A DNA stretch of 64,000 bases, taken from the NCBI RefSeq assembly GCF_016755875.1, contig NZ_BNED01000005.1:5532001-5596000 (forward strand). The letters run 5' to 3'. Below the pieces are notes generated by a model. It worked only from the letters and a program-made list of their open reading frames with translations, had not been told where the DNA came from and searched no databases. Both the position numbers and the translations under genes were made by a program. Shown here in pieces: positions 52,155 to 60,620 of the stretch (position 1 is its first letter; every line of letters starts with the position of its first letter). This DNA comes from Streptomyces spororaveus (GTDB lineage Bacteria > Actinomycetota > Actinomycetes > Streptomycetales > Streptomycetaceae).

Positions 52155-53561
52155 TCACCTGTACTCCGAAAGCCTGCGCCCGATGCCGAGCAGGGTCGCC
52201 ACCGCGCCGAGGACCACCAGCGCCGCGGCGCCCGTCACCAGACCTCCCAGCGCGCCGAGCCCGTCCTGGGCGGACCGGGTGAACTCCTGCTGCTCGTGGG
52301 CGACGGCCTGTTCCAGGGAGGCGTCCACCGTGTCGAAGGCGGCGCCGCTGCTCTCCTTGTGCTGCTCGTCCCCGACGACCTGGGGCAGCGCGGCCTCGTA
52401 GTCGCCCTTCAGGTCCGCCTCCCGGGCCGCCGCGTGCCGCTGCTTCCACTGCTTCACACCGTCCGCGGCCCGGCCGACGGGGTCCCGGCCGGCGTCGTCG
52501 TCGGCGAGCCGCAGCGCGGTCGCCAGCCCGGCGTCCAGCTGCTTCATGTTGTTCGTGAAGTCCACGTCGTACTTGTCGGACTTCTTGTCCTCGGCGAGTA
52601 CGGCGCCCCGCGCGATCAGGGTCAGGTTCTCACCGGCCCGCGCCTGCAGGGAGGCGATCCGCGCGTCGTTGAGCACCTTCATCGACTCCTGCCCGTCGGT
52701 CCGGGCCTCGCTCAGCGAGGCCCGCGCCACCGTGTGCCCCACGGCCAGCCACAGCAGGACCACCACCGACGCGGCCGTCGCGGCCACCAGCCCGTGGTTG
52801 AGCACCCGGTTCGTGTGCCGGTAGTTGCGCCGCTGCGCCCAGACCAGGGCGGCGACGGCGAGCAGTCCCAGGCCGATCGAGGCCAGCGGCCAGGACCGGG
52901 CGTCGTCGTCGTCCGTGTAGAGCCGCTTGGTCTCCGACTCGTACAGCCGCTGCGCGGCGGGCAGCAGCTGGGTGGTCATCTGCTCGTTGGCGTAACGGAG
53001 GTAGGCGCCGCCCAGCGGCAGGCCCTGCCGGTTGGTGGCCCGGGCCTGCTCGATCAGACCGGTGTAGCGCGGGAGCTGCTCGCTCAGCACGGTGATCTGC
53101 CGGCGGGAGTCCTCGTTGCCGCCGGTGTTGGCGGCCGCGCTCACCAGCAGCTTGGAGGCGTTGGCGATGTCCTTCTCGTACCGCTGTCGGACCTCGCGCG
53201 GTTCCTGGGCCCCCAGGAGGAACCCGCTGGAGGAGGTCGTGTCGGCGTCCGCCAGGGAACGGTAGATGCTCGCCGCGTCCGCGCTCAGCGGCTGGCTGCG
53301 GCCCACCACGTCGTCCGCGGCCGCGGCCCGGTCCGAGATCTCCCACACGCTCACCGCGCCGAACAGCATGATGAGGGCGGCCAGTACCGCGCCGATGATC
53401 CGCAGCCGGCCCGGCTCGGTGGTGGCCGCTTCGCGCAGCCGCTCCACGCCCTCGGCCCAGGCGGTGCGCCCGGGCGGCCCGTCGGGCGCCGGCGCCGACG
53501 GCCCGGCGGACGGCACGGTGACACCGCCCCCGGGTGCGGGCGCGCGTGATGTGATCGCCAC
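52155..53561 (-). CDS. GlnX-like multi-pass membrane sensor
   Basis: A 468-residue membrane protein, first gene of the PknG operon. It has a Pro/Ala-rich cytoplasmic N-terminus, then a transmembrane helix (LRIIGAVLAALIMLFGAVSVWEI) and an extracellular helical domain of about 150 residues. Two more helices follow (WPLASIGLGLLAVAALVWA and GLVAATAASVVVLLWLAVG), then a second extracellular helical domain (SLSEARTDGQESMKVLNDAR...) and a last helix (GLVTGAAALVVLGAVATLLGIG). The duplicated four-helix sensor layout matches mycobacterial GlnX. GTG 53561 has GGGGAGG upstream. Confidence 0.82.
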   Translation of the reverse strand: MAITSRAPAPGGGVTVPSAGPSAPAPDGPPGRTAWAEGVERLREAATTEPGRLRIIGAVLAALIMLFGAVSVWEISDRAAAADDVVGRSQPLSADAASIYRSLADADTTSSSGFLLGAQEPREVRQRYEKDIANASKLLVSAAANTGGNEDSRRQITVLSEQLPRYTGLIEQARATNRQGLPLGGAYLRYANEQMTTQLLPAAQRLYESETKRLYTDDDDARSWPLASIGLGLLAVAALVWAQRRNYRHTNRVLNHGLVAATAASVVVLLWLAVGHTVARASLSEARTDGQESMKVLNDARIASLQARAGENLTLIARGAVLAEDKKSDKYDVDFTNNMKQLDAGLATALRLADDDAGRDPVGRAADGVKQWKQRHAAAREADLKGDYEAALPQVVGDEQHKESSGAAFDTVDASLEQAVAHEQQEFTRSAQDGLGALGGLVTGAAALVVLGAVATLLGIGRRLSEYR

Positions 53562-53768
53562 CGTGACCTCCCCCTCGGTCCTGTCGTCCTCCAGCCGACG
53601 CTGGGAGGTACCCCCTGCGCAGCAGTATGGCCGTAGTGCCGGTCGACCACAGCACCCGGTGCTGGATCCAGGGCGATCCGTCCCTGAGGGCCCCCTTCGT
53701 CGCCCCTTCACCGTCAATACGTCCCTACGGGCGCCACGGTTCCAGACCTGAGGACTTCCGGGGCGGGT
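53562..53768. promoter_or_regulatory. promoter region of the PknG operon
   Basis: This 207-bp space upstream of the GlnX-like gene must hold the operon promoter and the end of the csn operon. The 13-bp palindrome AGCACC C GGTGCT (53651-53663) is the only clear regulatory-type element. A consensus promoter could not be placed. Confidence 0.45.
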
Positions 53769-54764
53769 TCACCCGAAATGGGCACGGAGTTTTTCATATG
53801 CCCCGGGCGGGGAGCCGAGCGCGTCCAGGCCCAGCAGCCCGGCACCCAGCACCGGCGGCGCCGTGATCACGGAGATCCGGGCGCGCGGGGCCCGTTCGGC
53901 GAGGCCCGCCGCGATCCGGTCGTTGAGCTGCGGGTGTCCGGCCGCCAGCACACTGCCGCCCAGCACCACCGGTACCTCCTGCTCCAGCAGACCCAGGCGA
54001 CCCAGCGCCACCGATGCCATGGCCACCACCTCGTCCGCCTGCCGGTGCACCAGCGACAGCGCCACCGGGTCCCCGGCGGCCGCCACCGCGAACAGCACCG
54101 GGGCCAGGTCGAGCCGCCGCCCGGCCGGGATCCGGCCCAGGTGCATCGCCTCGATCAGCGAGGCCATCGAGTCGAGGCCCAGGTGCGCGGGAAGCGCCCG
54201 GGCCAGTTCGGTCGGCCCGCCCCGCCCGTCCTCGGCCCGGGCCGCGAACCACATCGCCTCGTCGGCCAGTCCGCCCCCGCCGCCCCAGTCGCCGGAGATC
54301 CGCCCGATCGCGGGGAAGCGCGCGGTCCGCCCGTCCGGGGTCATCCCGACGCAGTTGATCCCGGCTCCGCACACCACGGCGACGCCGCAGGGCTCTGCGC
54401 CCACGGGCAGGCCGGCGCGCAGCAGGGCGAAGGTGTCGTTGTGCACCTCCGTCTCGCGCCCCCAGTTGCGGCGCTCGATCTCGCGCGCCAGCTTCCGTTC
54501 CTCGACCGGGAAGTCCGCGTTGGCCAGGCAGGCCGACACGTGCTCGGCCCAGGGACCGCGGCCGCGCCCGTCCCGGTGGTCCAGCCCGACGGAGGCCATC
54601 GCCTCGGCGATCACGTCGACGGCCGCGGCCACCCCCGCCCGGGACGGCTGGAACCCCCCGGCCTGCCCGGAGGCCAGGACCGAGCCGTCCGGACCGAGGA
54701 GCGCCACGTCCGTCTTGCTGTTGCCCGCGTCGATCGCGAGGACGGAACAGGGGGTCACGCCCAT
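53769..54764 (-). CDS. csnK: N-acetylglucosamine kinase-like sugar kinase (BadF/BadG type)
   Basis: ASKHA-fold kinase of 331 residues, of the BadF/BadG/BcrA/BcrD and GlcNAc-kinase group. The phosphate-1 motif is LAIDAGNSKTDVALLGPDG. The sugar/ATP segments are VVCGAGINCVGM, GRISGDWGGGGGLADEAMW and VPVVLGGSVLAAG. It overlaps the GH4 gene by 10 bp. In the csn-type cluster of Streptomyces the last gene is a kinase for the monosaccharide released from chitosan oligomers (glucosamine or GlcNAc). The start is ATG 54764. Confidence 0.86.
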   Translation of the reverse strand: MGVTPCSVLAIDAGNSKTDVALLGPDGSVLASGQAGGFQPSRAGVAAAVDVIAEAMASVGLDHRDGRGRGPWAEHVSACLANADFPVEERKLAREIERRNWGRETEVHNDTFALLRAGLPVGAEPCGVAVVCGAGINCVGMTPDGRTARFPAIGRISGDWGGGGGLADEAMWFAARAEDGRGGPTELARALPAHLGLDSMASLIEAMHLGRIPAGRRLDLAPVLFAVAAAGDPVALSLVHRQADEVVAMASVALGRLGLLEQEVPVVLGGSVLAAGHPQLNDRIAAGLAERAPRARISVITAPPVLGAGLLGLDALGSPPGAYEKLRAHFG

Positions 54765-56020
54765 GGCAGGTGCTCCTTGTTGTGCGCGAGGAGCCGGTCG
54801 GTCAGTCCCTCGGCCAGGTCGTACTGGCCGACCAGCGGGTGTGCGAGCAGTGCCTTGAAGACCCGCTCGCGCCCGCCGCGCAGCGCCGCGTCCAGGGCGA
54901 GGTCCTCGTACGCGCTCACGTGCGAGATCAGCCCGGAGAACAGCGGGTCCAGCCGGGGCACCGCCAGGGGGACGGCGCCGGATCCGTCGACGCGCGCCTG
55001 CACCTCGATCACCGCGTCGTCCGGCAGGAAGGGCAGCGTGCCGTTGTTGTACGTGTTGACCACCTGCACGGCCGGGCCGCCGTCGCCCAGCAGGGAGGCG
55101 GCCAGGTCCACGGCCGCCTCGGAGTAGAAGGCACCGCCCCGCTTCGCCAGCAGCGCCGGCTTCTCGTCGAGCGCGGGATCGCCGTACAGGGCGAGCAGTT
55201 CCCGCTCCATCGCGGCGACCTCGGCGGCCCGCGAGGGCTTGGTGCCCAGCTCCCGTACGACCTCGTCGTGGGCGTAGAAGTAGCGCAGGTAGTACGAGGG
55301 CACGACGCCGAGCCGGTCCAGCACCGCCCGCGGCAGCCGCAGGTCCCCGGCGACGGCGTCGCCGTGCGCGGCGAGCAGACCCGGCAGGAGGTCCTCGCCG
55401 TCCGGGCCGCCCCGGCGCACGGCCAGCTCCCAGGTGAGGTGGTTGAGGCCCACGTGGTCCAGGTGGATCCCGGCCGGCGCCAGGTCCAGCAGGGCCGCGA
55501 ACTTCCGCTGGAGGCCGATGGCCACGTTGCACAGCCCCACGGCCTTGTGCCCGGCCCGGAGCAGGGCCCGGGTGACGATGCCGACCGGGTTGGTGAAGTC
55601 GATGATCCACGCGTCCGGGGCGGCCCGCCGGACCCGCTCGGCGATGTCGAGGACCACCGGGACCGTACGCAGCGCCTTGGCGAGCCCGCCCGCGCCCGTG
55701 GTCTCCTGGCCGACGCAGCCGCACTCCAGCGGCCAGGTCTCGTCCTGCAGCCGGGCGGCCTGGCCGCCGACGCGCAGCTGGAACAGGACCGCGTCGGCGC
55801 CTTCGACTCCCGCGTCGAGGTCGGCGGTGGTGGTCACCCGGCCCGGATGTCCCTGCCGGGCGAAGATCCGCCGGGCCAGGCCGCCGATCAGCTCCAGCCG
55901 TTCGGCGGCCGGGTCGATCAGTACCAGCTCGCCGACGGGCAGGGTGTCGCGCAGCCGTGCGAACCCGTCGATCAGTTCGGGGGTGTAGGTGGAACCGCCG
56001 CCCACCACTGCGAGTTTCAT
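54755..56020 (-). CDS. csnH: GH4 6-phospho-glycosidase
   Basis: NAD- and metal-dependent glycosidase of family GH4, 421 residues. The NAD-binding start is VVGGGSTYTPELIDGFA. GH4 signatures are FTNPVGIVTRAL, CNVAIGLQRKF and GLNHLTWELAV, with the Cys and His metal ligands. The usual GH4 substrate is a phosphorylated disaccharide, but csnH-type enzymes sit in an ABC-transporter operon without a phosphotransferase. The substrate may therefore be unphosphorylated chito-oligomers. It is 5 bp downstream of the permease gene. Confidence 0.88.
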   Translation of the reverse strand: MKLAVVGGGSTYTPELIDGFARLRDTLPVGELVLIDPAAERLELIGGLARRIFARQGHPGRVTTTADLDAGVEGADAVLFQLRVGGQAARLQDETWPLECGCVGQETTGAGGLAKALRTVPVVLDIAERVRRAAPDAWIIDFTNPVGIVTRALLRAGHKAVGLCNVAIGLQRKFAALLDLAPAGIHLDHVGLNHLTWELAVRRGGPDGEDLLPGLLAAHGDAVAGDLRLPRAVLDRLGVVPSYYLRYFYAHDEVVRELGTKPSRAAEVAAMERELLALYGDPALDEKPALLAKRGGAFYSEAAVDLAASLLGDGGPAVQVVNTYNNGTLPFLPDDAVIEVQARVDGSGAVPLAVPRLDPLFSGLISHVSAYEDLALDAALRGGRERVFKALLAHPLVGQYDLAEGLTDRLLAHNKEHLPWA

Positions 56021-56025
56021 CGTCG

Positions 56026-56880
56026 TCAGCCTTTCACGCCGGTCAGGGTGACTCCCTCGACGAACGCCTTCTGGGCGAAGAAGAAGAGGACGATCACCGG
56101 GGCCATGACCAGCACGGTCGCGGCCATGGTCAGGTTCCAGTTGGTGTGGTGCGCCCCCTTGAAGGACTCCAGTCCGTAACTGAGGGTCCAGGCGGCGGGA
56201 TTGTCGGAGGCGTAGATCTGCGGGCCGAAGTAGTCGTTCCAGGCGCAGAAGAACTGGAAGAGCGCGACGGCGGCGATCCCGGGCTTGGCCATCGGCAGCA
56301 CCACGCGCAGCAGGGTGCGCACTTCGCCGCAGCCGTCGACGCGGGCCGCGTCCAGGTACTCGTCGGGGATGGTCAGCAGGAACTGGCGGAGCAGGAAGAT
56401 GGAGAAGGCGTCACCGAAGGCCATCGGGACGATCAGCGGCCACAGGGTGCCCGACAGGTCGAGCTGCTTCGCCCAGAAGAGGTACATCGGGATGACCACC
56501 ACCTGCGGCGGCAGCATCATCATGGCGATCACGAGGAGCAGTGCGAGCCGCCGCCCGCGGAAGCGGAACTTGGCGAGCGCGTACGCGACGGGCACGGAGG
56601 AGACCACGGTCAACAGGGTGCCGAGTCCGGCGTACAGGAGCGTGTTGCGCCACCAGGTCAGGAAGCCCGGGGTGTGCCACACCTTCGCGTAGTTGCCCCA
56701 TTCCCAGGTGTCGGGCCACAGGTCGCGGGTGAGCGCCTGCCGGTCGCCCATCAGGGAGGTGAGCAGGAGGAAGACGAAGGGGAGGACGAAGAAGAGGGCG
56801 GCGGCCACGCCGAGCGAGTGCACCCCGACCCAGTGCAGGACCGCGCGGGAGGATTTCCGGCCGGTGCGCGCGCCGCTCAT
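56026..56880 (-). CDS. csnG: ABC sugar transporter permease (MalG type)
   Basis: Six-helix inner-membrane permease of 284 residues. It has the EAA-type loop DEYLDAARVDGCGEVRTLLRVVLPMAKPGI that contacts the ATPase. Hydrophobic segments include SLGVAAALFFVLPFVFLLL and LALLLVIAMMMLPPQVVVIPMY. It overlaps the csnF gene by 4 bp. No ATPase gene is in the operon; a shared MsiK-type ATPase encoded elsewhere is expected. Confidence 0.9.
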   Translation of the reverse strand: MSGARTGRKSSRAVLHWVGVHSLGVAAALFFVLPFVFLLLTSLMGDRQALTRDLWPDTWEWGNYAKVWHTPGFLTWWRNTLLYAGLGTLLTVVSSVPVAYALAKFRFRGRRLALLLVIAMMMLPPQVVVIPMYLFWAKQLDLSGTLWPLIVPMAFGDAFSIFLLRQFLLTIPDEYLDAARVDGCGEVRTLLRVVLPMAKPGIAAVALFQFFCAWNDYFGPQIYASDNPAAWTLSYGLESFKGAHHTNWNLTMAATVLVMAPVIVLFFFAQKAFVEGVTLTGVKG

Positions 56881-57821
56881 TCACCAGCTCCGATCAGACC
56901 GCCACGGCGCCGCATCAGGAGCGCGGTGAAGGCCATGGAGAGGGCGAACAGGACGAGCGCGACGACGCACGCGGTGCCGTAGTCGAAGCGCTGGAAGCCG
57001 AGGTTGTAGACGAGCTGGGGCAGCGTCAGGGTGGACTTGTCGGGATAGCCCGGCTCGAACTGCTGGCCGGAGCCGCCGATCACCCCGGCCGCGACCTTCC
57101 CCGCCACCAGCGGCTGGGCGTAGTACTGCATGGCCTGGATGACGCCGGTGACCACGGCGAACATGATGATCGGGGAGATGTTGGGCAGGGTGATGTGCCG
57201 GAACCGCGCCCAGGCGCCGGCCCCGTCCAGCTCCGCGGCCTCGTACTGCTCCTTGGGTACGTCGAGCAGTGCGGCCATGAAGATGACCATCAGGTCGCCC
57301 ACCCCCCACAGGGCGAGCGCGGTCAGGGCCGGCTTGGACCAGTCGGCGTCGGTGAACCAGCCGGGCGTGGGCAGCCCCACCGCGTCCAGCAGGGTGTTGA
57401 CGGGTCCGGTGCCGGGGTTGAGCAGGAAGACGAAGGCCAGGGTCGCGGCGACCGGCGGGGCCAGGTACGGCAGGTAGAACAGGGTCCGGAAGATTCCGGT
57501 CCCCGTCTTGATCTTCGTGATGAGCAGGCCGATGCCGAGTCCGAAGGCGACCCGGCAGGTCACCATCACCAGGACCAGCCACAGCGTGTTGCGCATCGCT
57601 GGCCAGAAGAGCGGATAGTCCGTGAAGACGTAGCTCCAGTTGTCCAGGCCGTTGAAGGCCGGCTGCCGGAAGCCGTCGTAGCGGGTGAAGGAGAAGTACA
57701 GCGTGGACAGCAGCGGGTAGACGAAGAAGACCGCGAAGCCGATCAGCCAGGGGGAGAGGAAGGCCGCGGTCCGCAGGGCGGAGCGCCGCCGCTTCGACCG
57801 CAGGGGGTGGGCGCCGGTCAT
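56877..57821 (-). CDS. csnF: ABC sugar transporter permease (MalF type)
   Basis: Permease of 314 residues with six predicted helices (first AFLSPWLIGFAVFFVYPLLSTLYF). The EAA loop is KEQYEAAELDGAGAWARFRHITLPNISPII. The start is ATG 57821, 4 bp after the binding-protein stop; the longer frame to 57899 lies inside that gene. It pairs with csnG as the membrane channel. Confidence 0.9.
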   Translation of the reverse strand: MTGAHPLRSKRRRSALRTAAFLSPWLIGFAVFFVYPLLSTLYFSFTRYDGFRQPAFNGLDNWSYVFTDYPLFWPAMRNTLWLVLVMVTCRVAFGLGIGLLITKIKTGTGIFRTLFYLPYLAPPVAATLAFVFLLNPGTGPVNTLLDAVGLPTPGWFTDADWSKPALTALALWGVGDLMVIFMAALLDVPKEQYEAAELDGAGAWARFRHITLPNISPIIMFAVVTGVIQAMQYYAQPLVAGKVAAGVIGGSGQQFEPGYPDKSTLTLPQLVYNLGFQRFDYGTACVVALVLFALSMAFTALLMRRRGGLIGAGE

Positions 57822-57825
57822 CGGG

Positions 57826-59166
57826 CTACTTCGCCTTCGCGATGTCCGTGTCGATCTGCCGGTCGGTCCTGGCGAGACCGGCCGGGATGTCGGTGACATC
57901 GCCTTTCTCGACCCCGTACGCGAAGTCCTCGAAGGTCAGCTGGTAGGTGCCGCCGTCGGCCTTGGCCGGGGTGGTGCTGGACTTCGGGTGCCGGGCGATG
58001 TCGAGGAAGGTCTTGAACTCCGGGGTCACCTGCAGGTCCGGGGACTCCAGCGCGGCGAACGTGGACGGGATGTTGTGGATGGCGTTGGCGAAGGCCACCA
58101 CCGCTTCGGTGTCGGTGGTCATGTACTTGACCAGTTCCCAGGCGGCGTTCTGCTTCTTGCCGCCCGCGGCGATGCCCATGATCGTGCCGGCGAGGTAGCC
58201 CTTGCCGTAGTCGGCGGCCTGCTCGTCGGGGACGGGCAGCGGGGCGGTGCCGATCTCGAAGGGGACCCCGGCCTCCTTGGCCATGGAGGCACGCCACTCG
58301 CCGTCGATCTGCATGGCCACCTGGCCGGTGTGGAAGGGGTGTTCGGCGCTCCACTCGTCACCGAAGGTGTTGCGGAACCGCTCCAGCTTCTCGTAGCCGC
58401 CGAGCTTGTCCACCAGGTCCTTCTGCGCGCTCAGCATCTTGGCGAAGGCCGGGTCCCCGGCCAGGTTGGACCTGCCGTCGGCGCCGAAGTACGTGGCGCC
58501 CCACTGCGCCGCGAGCCGCGTCGGCTTGGTCTCGTAGCCGTGGAAGGTGGGCATCAGGCCGACCTGCTCGTACGAGTGGCCCGACGCATCCGCCTTGGTG
58601 AGCTTCTGCGCGACCTCGGTGAACTGGCTCCAGGTCTTCGGGGGTTCGGTGATGCCGGCGGCCGCGAAGGCGGTCTTGTTGTAGACGAGGCCGTACGCGT
58701 CGTGCAGCAGCGGCAGCGTGCACTGGTTGCCGTCGAACTCCGTGTACGCGAGCAGGGTCTTGGGGAAGACCTTCGTCTTGTCCACCCCGGACTTCGCGAG
58801 GAAGGGGTTCAGGTCGGCGAAGGCACGGGAGTTGCAGAACTTGCCCACGCTGTCGGTGGTGAAGGAGGAGACCACGTCGGGGGCCTTGTCCCCGCCCGCC
58901 CGCAGCGCCTGGTTGATCTTGTCGTCGGTCATGTTGCCGGTGACCTGGACCTTGATGTTCGGGTGCGCCTTCTCGAACCGGGCGATGTTCTCCTCGATGG
59001 CCTTGGCCTCGCTCGGCGCGGACCAGCCGTGCCAGAAGTTGAGGGTGACGTCCGCCTTCGGATCGTCGGAGGCGGTGTCCGCGCCCTGGCCCGTACAGGC
59101 CGTGGCGAGGGCGGATATCGCCGCGAGGACGGCGGTCGCGGTGGTCAGGCGTCCGGTTCTGGGCAT
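57826..59166 (-). CDS. csnE: sugar-binding lipoprotein of the csn ABC transporter
   Basis: Extracytoplasmic solute-binding protein of 446 residues, SBP family 1. The signal peptide ends in the lipobox LATAC (Cys about residue 24). The mature part begins TLNFWHGWSAPSEAKAIEENIARFEKAHPNIKVQV, typical of oligosaccharide binders, with CTLPLLHDAYGLVYNKTAF and PAMKTWSQFTEVA-like segments. ATG 59166 follows the csnR gene by 77 bp. That gap holds the small palindrome GGAACTTCC (59192-59200), a possible second CsnR site. Confidence 0.9.
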   Translation of the reverse strand: MPRTGRLTTATAVLAAISALATACTGQGADTASDDPKADVTLNFWHGWSAPSEAKAIEENIARFEKAHPNIKVQVTGNMTDDKINQALRAGGDKAPDVVSSFTTDSVGKFCNSRAFADLNPFLAKSGVDKTKVFPKTLLAYTEFDGNQCTLPLLHDAYGLVYNKTAFAAAGITEPPKTWSQFTEVAQKLTKADASGHSYEQVGLMPTFHGYETKPTRLAAQWGATYFGADGRSNLAGDPAFAKMLSAQKDLVDKLGGYEKLERFRNTFGDEWSAEHPFHTGQVAMQIDGEWRASMAKEAGVPFEIGTAPLPVPDEQAADYGKGYLAGTIMGIAAGGKKQNAAWELVKYMTTDTEAVVAFANAIHNIPSTFAALESPDLQVTPEFKTFLDIARHPKSSTTPAKADGGTYQLTFEDFAYGVEKGDVTDIPAGLARTDRQIDTDIAKAK

Positions 59167-59243
59167 GGCGGGGCTCGCTCTCTCTGCGGGAGGAACTTCC
59201 GTGGGGGGTGCCGGTGGGGGTGGCGGTGGGGCGGGCGGGCGGT

Positions 59244-60491
59244 TCAGCCCGAGGTGTCGAACACTTCGTCCCGGGTGGCGGCCAGCGCGCTCTCCAGCGC
59301 GCCGTGCAGGACCGGCCGCTCCCGTACCTCGCCGGGGACCAGCCGGGGCCGGGAAGGGGCCAGTTCGGCGAGCTCGGCCTCCAGCAGCGCGCGCAGCGGC
59401 TCGCCGCCCGCGTCGATCGCCGCCCCGGACAGGACCACGATCTCCGGGTCCAGCACGGCGACGACCGAGGCGAGACCGGTGGCCAGCGCGGTGGCGTACG
59501 ACCGGAGGAAGCTCAGGTGCGCCCCCTCGGGCGCGGCGGCGGCCCGCGCGAGCAGGGCGACGGCGGTGGCGACCTCCGGGCCGTGCGGGGATCCGGGGGC
59601 ACCGGGCGCGTCGGGGGTGTCGGGGGTCTCGGGGGTGTCCGGAAGGTCCATGCCCAGTTCCGCGGCGAGCCGGGGCAGCCCCTCCACGCCGGCCAGCTCC
59701 TGGTACCCGCCGGAGTTGGCCCGGGTGACCTGCCGGACCAGGGGCCGGCCCGGCACGGGCAGGAAGCCCACCTCGCCGGCGCCGCCGGTCCAGCCTCGGT
59801 GCAGGCGGCCGCCCAGTACGAGTGCGGCGCCGAGCCCCTCCTCGTTCCACAGCAGGACGAAGTCCTCGTGGCCGCGCGCCGCGCCGAGCCGTTGTTCGGC
59901 GACGGCGGCGAGGTTGACGTCGTTCTCGTACTCGACGGGCATCGGCAGGGCCGCCGCCAGCTCCTCCAGGAGGGTGGGGGAGTGCCAGCCGGGGAGGTGG
60001 CTCGCGTAGCGCAGCCGGCCGGTCTGCGGGTCGAAGGCGCCCGGGGTGCCGATGACCACCCGGCGCAGGTCGGTGCGGTGCAGTCCGGCGGCCTTGACGG
60101 CTTCGCCGAGGGCCTCGGTCACCTGGTCGACGGCGTTCGCGCCCTCGGTGTAGGGGACCTCGTGGGTGGCGACCACCGTGCCGGTGAGGTCGGCGACGGC
60201 CGCCAGCACCCGGTCGGGGGTGACGTCGAGGCCGCCGACGTAGGCGGCGCGCGGGTTGATCGCGTAGAGCTGGGCGCTGGGGCCGGGCCGTCCGCCGTCC
60301 GTGCCGGTGGCCACGACGAGCCCGACCGCTTCGAGGCGGGCGAGCAACTGGGAGGCGGTGGGCTTGGACAGCCCGGTCAGGTGCCCGATGCGGGTCCGGG
60401 ACAGCGGGCCGTGCGTCAGCAGGAGTTCGAGTGCGGCCCGGTCGTTCATGGCGCGCAACAGGCTGGGCGTTCCGGGCGTGGCGGCGGGCAT
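59244..60491 (-). CDS. csnR: ROK-family repressor of the csn operon
   Basis: ROK transcriptional repressor of 415 residues. The N-terminal winged HTH is ALELLLTHGPLSRTRIGHLTGLSKPTASQLLARLEAVGLV. The ROK part contains VGGLDVTPDRVLAAVADLTG, WHSPTLLEELAAALPMPVEYENDVNLAAV, WNEEGLGAALVLGGRLHRGWTGGAGEVG and GYQELAGVEGL. An Asp/Pro/Thr-rich loop (LPDTPETPDTPDAPGAPG) is an insertion. The ROK zinc Cys cluster is absent. The chosen ATG 60491 follows GGGAG; GTG 60509 is also possible. It is the first gene of csnREFGHK and a palindrome lies just upstream. Confidence 0.85.
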   Translation of the reverse strand: MPAATPGTPSLLRAMNDRAALELLLTHGPLSRTRIGHLTGLSKPTASQLLARLEAVGLVVATGTDGGRPGPSAQLYAINPRAAYVGGLDVTPDRVLAAVADLTGTVVATHEVPYTEGANAVDQVTEALGEAVKAAGLHRTDLRRVVIGTPGAFDPQTGRLRYASHLPGWHSPTLLEELAAALPMPVEYENDVNLAAVAEQRLGAARGHEDFVLLWNEEGLGAALVLGGRLHRGWTGGAGEVGFLPVPGRPLVRQVTRANSGGYQELAGVEGLPRLAAELGMDLPDTPETPDTPDAPGAPGSPHGPEVATAVALLARAAAAPEGAHLSFLRSYATALATGLASVVAVLDPEIVVLSGAAIDAGGEPLRALLEAELAELAPSRPRLVPGEVRERPVLHGALESALAATRDEVFDTSG

Positions 60492-60519
60492 CGAGCGGCT
60501 CTCCCTCACCGAGGTGATC

Positions 60520-60540
60520 TGTTAGGTAAGTTTCCTATCA
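60520..60540. promoter_or_regulatory. CsnR-like operator upstream of csnR
   Basis: TGTTAGGTAAGTTTCCTATCA contains TAGG (60523-60526) and CCTA (60534-60537) around TAAGTTT. It resembles the AGGAAA-CTTTCCT dyad described for CsnR, with two substitutions. It lies 29 bp upstream of the csnR start and would serve for autoregulation. Confidence 0.65.
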
Positions 60541-60562
60541 CCTGTTGAAGTGTGTCAATGCC

Positions 60563-60608
60563 GCTGCCCCGCAGGCTGTGTCATTTCACGAATGACCTGC
60601 GGGGCAGC
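60563..60608 (-). terminator. terminator of the mscS gene
   Basis: GCTGCCCCGCAGG (60563-60575) and CCTGCGGGGCAGC (60596-60608) form a perfect 13-bp stem. The loop holds a second stem TCATT/AATGA (60581-60585/60591-60595). It lies 13 bp past the mscS stop. Confidence 0.88.
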
Positions 60609-60620
60609 GCGTCTGCTCGG

